This document shows, in pieces, positions 42,026 through 45,785 of a stretch of 45,785 nt of DNA. This DNA comes from an uncultured Dorea sp. (GTDB taxonomy: Bacteria; Bacillota; Clostridia; Lachnospirales; Lachnospiraceae). The translations under genes were made by a program, and so were the position numbers. The stretch is taken from contig CAJTVY010000029.1 of the NCBI GenBank assembly GCA_910579925.1, positions 1 through 45,785 on the forward strand. The letters run 5' to 3'. The stretch's first letter is position 1, and each line of letters opens with the position of its first letter. The notes beneath the pieces are model-generated. The model worked only from the letters and a program-made list of their open reading frames with translations, was not told the origin of the DNA and did not search any database.

Positions 42026-42833
42026 ATGAAAATTGGTTCTGAGGAAATAGACATCATGTTACAATTATTGCAAATTTTTGCAACATTTTTTATTTCATTT
42101 GTTGGTTGGAGAATCACGATAAACTATAATAGAATTCAATTAAATGAAATGGAACAAAAATATAAACCATATCTAATTATTACTAAACTTGTAAATAATT
42201 CTAAACAAAGTAATGATGAAGAATTTTTTAAAGGTTCCAAAGTTTCTACTATGCCATATAAAAAATGAAAAATATAAATGAATTAAAAGATAGCGGATTA
42301 TATGAAATTAATTTAAAGAAACGTGGCAAGGGGAAAATGGTACAGTTTATCATATGATGTATAATAATGAACGTCATTTAATTTTTAATTTGATGGATAA
42401 TGAAAAAGATATGATTTTTGATTGTGCTCCAACCATAATAGTAATAAAAAATGTAGGATATGATTTATGTAGTTATTGCATAGATAAAGTTAAAATATCT
42501 TATAAAGATGGAGGTGAAAAAGTCTTAGATTCTAAGAAAAATTGGCAACAAAAGTATGTACCGTCTCAAGAAGAATTTTATTTACTTTTAAGTATGATAA
42601 CTAATAATAATAAGTTTACTTTATGTGATATAAGTGGTTTAGAGCAAGAATCAAAAATAACACTGGATAAAAGGGTCGATTTGTTAGAAATAGACTTTTC
42701 TAATAATTTTTTGGATTATTATAAGATGGATATATTTTTTATTGTTAAAAGTTCTTTATCCAAAGAATACAAATTCAAAATTTCAATTTTAGTAGATGAA
42801 GATAGACTTTTTTCATATACAGAAGAAATATAA
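42026..42833 (+). pseudogene. Frameshifted membrane-anchored protein gene
   Basis: Three reading frames follow one another: 42026-42268 (80 aa with one TM helix, LLQIFATFFISFVGW, after GAGAGGG), 42265-42357 and 42354-42833 (159 aa). Joined, they read as one protein of about 265 aa. Frame 0 upstream of 42354 reads ETWQGENGTVYHMMYNNERH, clearly more protein-like than a start at that ATG, so the second shift lies in 42312-42326. The first lies in the A6 run at 42260-42265. The C-terminal part is beta-rich, with no recognised domain. No slippery heptamer supports programmed shifting. It is followed 47 bp later by another membrane-protein gene and was probably co-transcribed with it. Composition is very AT-rich. 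Confidence 0.6.
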
Positions 42834-42880
42834 ATATTTAAATGTATTTATAAGCTAAAACTAATTTACAAGGAGATAGA

Positions 42881-43426
42881 ATGAATCCATTAAACATAGT
42901 AAATAGCTTTGCCGTTTATGATTGCATAACTATTATTTATATAGTTGTTGGTATTGCTTGTTTTATATGGACAAGCATAGGTAATGATTATGTCTTTAAT
43001 AAAATAGACAAACTTATTAAAACTGACAAAAATCTTGATCAACGAGAGAAAAAATGTGATTTATATTATGTAGAAATTAGAAAAAGTTGGATGCGGAATC
43101 AAAATATTTGGATATCTGTTGAATATTTTTTAGTAGGACTTGCTTATTTATCAATGGTCATTACTTTATACATAACAGTAGACAATATAGTTTCAGGAGA
43201 AGACTTTAAAATTAAAATTGCTTTTTATACGATAATTAACTTATTAGCCTCTGCTTTTCGAGATTATTTAAGCCCTAAAAAGAAAGCTCTGGGTGCTAGA
43301 AATGCGTATCTCACTTTAAATAAAGCAATTATAAAATACGAAAACGGAGATGGGTCAAAAAATGAATTATTAGATGCGTTTGATAAAGGTGAAAGAATGA
43401 TGACAGAAACAACATATGAGGACTAA
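42881..43426 (+). CDS. Three-TM membrane protein, SLATT-like
   Basis: 181 aa with hydrophobic segments at about 14-32, 80-102 and 113-130, then a charged cytoplasmic C-terminus (LSPKKKALGARNAYLTLNKA). The layout of TM pair plus helical tail recalls SLATT-type membrane effectors found near nucleotide-signalling defence genes, but no motif proves this and no nucleotidyltransferase is visible. AAGGAG lies 5 nt before the ATG. It follows the frameshifted gene and ends before a large hairpin. Confidence 0.65.
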   Translation: MNPLNIVNSFAVYDCITIIYIVVGIACFIWTSIGNDYVFNKIDKLIKTDKNLDQREKKCDLYYVEIRKSWMRNQNIWISVEYFLVGLAYLSMVITLYITVDNIVSGEDFKIKIAFYTIINLLASAFRDYLSPKKKALGARNAYLTLNKAIIKYENGDGSKNELLDAFDKGERMMTETTYED

Positions 43427-43434
43427 ATAGATAA

Positions 43435-43486
43435 GGGAGTAAAAATAAAATGTGATTTTATCTTACACGCTTTATTTTACACTCCC
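43435..43486 (+). terminator. Hairpin after the plus-strand cargo genes
   Basis: GGGAGT...AAAATAAA pairs with TTTATTTT...ACTCCC (43435-43450 with 43471-43486, one bulge). The A/T-rich inner stem and position just past the stop suggest a terminator; no U-tract follows on the plus strand. Confidence 0.4.
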
Positions 43487-43489
43487 ATT

Positions 43490-43539
43490 GAAAAATAGAA
43501 AAAGGTTAGCCATTTCTGTTATTGTTTCATGACTAACCT
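43490..43539 (-). terminator. Terminator of the DUF2806 gene
   Basis: On the minus strand AGGTTAG-t-CAT pairs with ATG-g-CTAACCT (43503-43513 with 43529-43539), followed by TTTTCTATTTTT. Confidence 0.7.
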
Positions 43540-43571
43540 ATATTCTTCTCTATATATTAATAAACCAATAA

Positions 43572-44465
43572 TTAAGAAAAGTTTCCATCATTTTCAATCA
43601 TTTCGACTACAGGATTATACCCTAATTTTTTCCATGAATCCAGACAAATTTCTAAAATTCTATCATCATATTCCATTGGTACAATCCGACATAATTGCTT
43701 TCCTACACTTGTTAATGCTACGTTTCCTAATGCAATGGTTCTTTTATCTGTATCAAACTTTATTACCTTATTACCATAATAAAATACCTTGTTTTTAATT
43801 ACCAGCGTATGAAAATCAGAAAATCTATACTGTATAAGTCCCAAACTATCTAATTCCCTTAAGTCATAAATAAATATTTTCATTTTATCATACGCTTTTA
43901 TATTTTTTATGCCATCACCATTAGTCCTATACATAAATGCAAGTAAAATAGGTGGAGAAAAAAAGCAACTACTTCTTATTTTTTGAAAGCGTTTAGCTAT
44001 TCTACTGTCCATAATTGACATTGTATGTAAAAGTTGTTTTGTGTATGTATTAGGCTCATTAAATTCTCCCGCTAAAATTCTACCCCAAATCGCCTTCATA
44101 TAATCTTCATTTACATTCTTTACCTTATCAAAAAAGAAAGTAATCCAATCATCATTTACCTTCTCAGGCTCGTAATTAGGATTTAGATGTTCAAGTGCCA
44201 CTTTCATTACATCCATCTGATTTTTATATTCTTTTACAAATTTTTTGTAATTACTTATAATAGCCGAACGTTCTATTGGATTTATATCCTCTCTATGTGC
44301 AATTTCTTCTATTATAGATTTATTCGCATCAATTATGGCTGGTTTTATATTTTTAGGTGTAAAGATCCATCCCAAAGCACTTGAGACTTTATTTATAAAA
44401 TTATTCGTTACATCTGCTGCAGGTTCTCCTATATTTCCTAAATTTACTAAATTAAATTCTTCCAT
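43572..44465 (-). CDS. DUF2806 domain protein
   Basis: 297 aa, soluble. The central block DDWITFFFDKVKNVNEDYMK...IWGRILAGE and the following LLHTMSIMDSRIAKRFQKI match the DUF2806 pattern. The N-terminus is a helical region after a short glycine-containing segment (NLGNIGEPAADVTNNFI). Function unknown; such genes occur on mobile elements. The ATG is chosen because GGAG lies 7 nt upstream; 25 more open codons upstream have no site. It is convergent with the preceding membrane-protein genes and has its own promoter and terminator, so it is a separate unit. Confidence 0.75.
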   Translation of the reverse strand: MEEFNLVNLGNIGEPAADVTNNFINKVSSALGWIFTPKNIKPAIIDANKSIIEEIAHREDINPIERSAIISNYKKFVKEYKNQMDVMKVALEHLNPNYEPEKVNDDWITFFFDKVKNVNEDYMKAIWGRILAGEFNEPNTYTKQLLHTMSIMDSRIAKRFQKIRSSCFFSPPILLAFMYRTNGDGIKNIKAYDKMKIFIYDLRELDSLGLIQYRFSDFHTLVIKNKVFYYGNKVIKFDTDKRTIALGNVALTSVGKQLCRIVPMEYDDRILEICLDSWKKLGYNPVVEMIENDGNFS

Positions 44466-44518
44466 TGCTTTTCTCCGAATTTTGTATTGATAAAAAACAT
44501 CCAATATTTCTAAATATG

Positions 44519-44547
44519 ATATTATCATAATTACATGCATATCTCAA
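44519..44547 (-). promoter_or_regulatory. Likely promoter of the DUF2806 gene
   Basis: Minus-strand TTGAGA (44542-44547), 17 nt, TAATAT (44519-44524), about 55 nt before the start codon. Confidence 0.5.
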
Positions 44548-44701
44548 TGAATTTTATTCTTACATTTGTAATATTTATATTCACATTCCACTCTTCCACA
44601 AATTACCGAACAACAAATTCACTAATTGATAATTATTCTCATTTAAAATTATATCCTACCAGTCAACCAGATTTTAATTCCACCAACATCAAAACAATTC
44701 A

Positions 44702-44820
44702 TCACCTCTTAACCTAGTCCTATACAGACTTATCCCACACCAAATTAAAAGAAACAAAATAGTTTCTCACTCCGAATACCTTCCCGAAATAATTTCATTC
44801 AACAATCACTCACCTCTTAA
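44702..44820 (-). repeat. Pair of TTAAGAGGTGA motifs
   Basis: The 11-mer TTAAGAGGTGA occurs on the minus strand at 44702-44712 and 44810-44820. Each includes a ribosome-site-like GAGGTGA followed by very short frames (17 codons or fewer). The rest of 44548-44978 shows no convincing gene on either strand; it is strongly G-poor on the plus strand. Confidence 0.35.
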
Positions 44821-44978
44821 TTCCTACTATTTTACTAGGGATTAAGCATATAATTATAAAAATTTTCCATCCTTCTCCCTCATTCAGAATATCCTCTCAC
44901 TAATCTAATCTCACACCACTCCAACACCACAAAATAAATCCCTTCTACCGAACAAACCGCATTTTCCACCACCATAGG

Positions 44979-45027
44979 CAAAAAAATAACGGCTCCCCCA
45001 TGCCACACGACACAAGAAAACCGTTAT
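44979..45027 (-). terminator. Terminator of the decayed small gene
   Basis: On the minus strand ATAACGG (45021-45027) pairs with CCGTTAT (44986-44992) around a 28-nt loop, followed by seven U. It overlaps the stop of the frame at 45024. Confidence 0.55.
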
Positions 45028-45158
45028 AAACACTTATATTTCTTACCTTTTCTTAATTTTCCATCAGATCCATTTTTAATCTCTACCGAACATAATCTAA
45101 TCTCAAAATTTCATTCCTGCTTTTTCATAAACACATATCCTTCAGCAGTTGAATCCAT
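45024..45158 (-). pseudogene. Small gene with an in-frame UGA
   Basis: Reads MDSTAEGYVFMKKQE, then UGA (45111-45113), then NFEIRLCSVEIKNGSDGK and a basic end, stop at 45024, in one frame. The part after the UGA looks coding (beta-strand pattern, turn NGSDGK) and the frame ends exactly at a terminator, which argues that the 44-residue frame was once one gene. An upstream TTG at 45179 in frame (LEIILGSMDS) may be the true start. Read-through or a nonsense mutation cannot be told apart. No family is recognised. Confidence 0.4.
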
Positions 45159-45214
45159 GCTTCCTAAAATTATCTCCAATCAACTTATATACTCTTTTCA
45201 GTGAAAGGAGACAC

Positions 45215-45455
45215 GTAACCTACCATAACACATCCGATCTCACCTAATCATAACTTAACTCAGCTTAGTTCAACTTAACTCGTAATACTTAGCATAGCGT
45301 AACATAACTCAAAATGCCTAACATAGCCCAGCATAACGTAACATAGCGGAACTCAACATAACTCAACATAAAATCCCTAACATAGCATAACCCAACTTGA
45401 CCTAACACAACGCAACTCAGTAAAACTCAATCTAACCCAGTACACCATAGCTTAT
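45215..45455. repeat. Degenerate pentamer array with 9-nt spacers
   Basis: Between 45250 and 45441, 33 pentamers of the form NNRRY (plus strand, mostly NNAAC or NNAGC) run in four blocks: 45250-45279 (6 units), 45289-45308 (4), 45318-45367 (10) and 45377-45441 (13). Each neighbouring pair is separated by exactly 9 nt (TCGTAATAC, TCAAAATGC, ATAAAATCC). Three more units occur at 45215-45229. All six frames contain stops, so it is not coding. The stretch 45159-45496 holds nothing else that I can recognise. Confidence 0.8.
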
Positions 45456-45496
45456 CTAATAAAAACTTTATTGGCAAATATCATCAATTAATTTTA

Positions 45497-45652
45497 CTAA
45501 TCGTTCTTTCCCGTTTGTAGATAATATAATTCCTCATTAATCAATAGAAGTTGTCCTCTTTCATACGCTGCAATAGCTTTTTGCTGATACAGAGCAATCT
45601 CAAGAGACATGCCAATAAAAAACACTTCATTCCCAAGGAATCCTTCCTTCAT
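45497..45652 (-). CDS. 51-aa protein, unknown function
   Basis: MKEGFLGNEVFFIGMSLEIA continuing through LYQQKAIAAYERGQLLLINE to LQTGKND: a short helical protein with normal composition. GGAGG lies 8 nt before the ATG. It is 15 nt behind the end of a frame that runs in from the right edge, which suggests an operon. The pentamer array follows about 55 bases after its stop. No family is recognised. Confidence 0.6.
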   Translation of the reverse strand: MKEGFLGNEVFFIGMSLEIALYQQKAIAAYERGQLLLINEELYYLQTGKND

Positions 45653-45667
45653 ACTTAATTCCTCCAA

Positions 45668-45784
45668 TCATATAAAATGTTTCATTATATTGAATACTTC
45701 TCCATTTTTATTCCTATTTGATAGATTTTTCGTAAGCGACACAAAACATACCGTAGTGAATCTTCCCCAGTCAGTTGATATACT
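45668..45784 (-). CDS. Possible 3' end of a gene cut by the window edge
   Basis: Two minus-strand frames are open from the edge: one ending at 45668 (STDWGRFTTVCFVSLTKNL...), another ending at 45685 (YQLTGEDSLRYVLCRLRKIY...). The second has the more protein-like helix, the first ends closer to the next gene. Which is real cannot be decided from 38 or 32 codons. Confidence 0.25.
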   Translation of the reverse strand, partial: SISTDWGRFTTVCFVSLTKNLSNRNKNGEVFNIMKHFI

Positions 45785-45785
45785 T

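Larger units (their letters stand above)
36982..45785. mobile_element. Integrated Tn916-family element (one end in the window)
   Basis: The span contains a Tn916-type integrase and excisionase at its left end, recombinase-type direct repeats, a sharp change to AT-rich sequence, phage-derived and unknown cargo, and pseudogenes. No relaxase, conjugation or replication gene is visible, so it is either the end of a larger conjugative/mobilisable element or a stripped one. The left limit is placed at the first direct repeat and may be off by up to about 100 bp; the right limit is outside the window. Confidence 0.75.

Noticed and set aside
42255..42360. Programmed ribosomal frameshifting or normal ATGA-coupled genes
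   Set aside because: No X-XXY-YYZ slippery heptamer in the right frame and no stimulating structure seen. The upstream continuation of frame 0 is protein-like, which points to a broken single gene.
44535..44717. 60-codon plus-strand frame
   Set aside because: No ribosome site, overlaps the promoter of the DUF2806 gene, and its composition follows the G-poor background.
44881..44976. Minus-strand 31-codon frame MVVENAVCSVEG...
   Set aside because: It starts directly behind a terminator without a ribosome site. Open length is expected in C-poor sequence; resemblance to the decayed gene at 45024 (CSVE, EIRL) is too short to use.
45215..45455. CRISPR array
   Set aside because: The repeating unit is a 5-nt degenerate pattern with no conserved repeat of 23 nt or more and no spacers of regular CRISPR length; no cas gene is seen.

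Overview
The window looks like the chromosome of a spore-forming, anaerobic low-GC Firmicute of the Clostridia, most likely Lachnospiraceae. This rests on spo0A and spoIVB, a group B-like [FeFe] hydrogenase, a MetH split into two proteins, ArgR-type regulation, strong AGGAGG ribosome sites and the gene order asp23-nusB-xseA-xseB-ispA-dxs-tlyA-nadK-argR-recN-(spoIVB-spo0A). Species cannot be fixed from the sequence alone. Almost every chromosomal gene lies on the minus strand, so operons read from high to low coordinates.

Positions 1-6.0 kb hold rpsU, alaS and a three-gene operon fapA (DUF342)-cheX-cheY-like. Positions 6.0-14.2 kb hold a monomeric [FeFe] hydrogenase, then a one-carbon/methionine group (metF, a separate MetH-activation protein, a MetH lacking its activation domain, and asnA) downstream of glgA. 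Positions 14.2-29.6 kb hold the sporulation regulators spo0A and spoIVB, an EamA transporter plus amidohydrolase wedged between spoIVB and recN, and the long conserved housekeeping operon from recN up to asp23, preceded by prfC. Positions 29.6-36.9 kb hold a TDT-family transporter, a divergent MATE exporter, an L,D-transpeptidase and a BceAB-type peptide-antibiotic ABC transporter.

From about 36.98 kb to the right edge the sequence belongs to an integrated mobile element. It has a Tn916-family tyrosine integrase and excisionase, with direct repeats of the arm-site type just past int. Base composition drops from mixed to strongly AT-rich, and the cargo is unusual: a winged-helix domain fused in frame to the C-terminal part of a phage tape-measure protein; a minus-strand promoter whose spacer is a LexA-like box, facing a short terminated antisense RNA; a frameshifted membrane-protein gene beside a three-TM membrane protein; and a DUF2806 protein. 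The last kilobase is almost free of G on the plus strand. It holds a decayed small gene with an in-frame UGA, a 51-aa gene, and an organised array of 33 degenerate pentamers (NNRRY) in four blocks separated by exactly 9-nt spacers. The far end of the element is outside the window.

The strongest candidates for something new are the pentamer array, the SOS-box/antisense locus and the tape-measure fusion gene. All are read by eye; no database search was possible.
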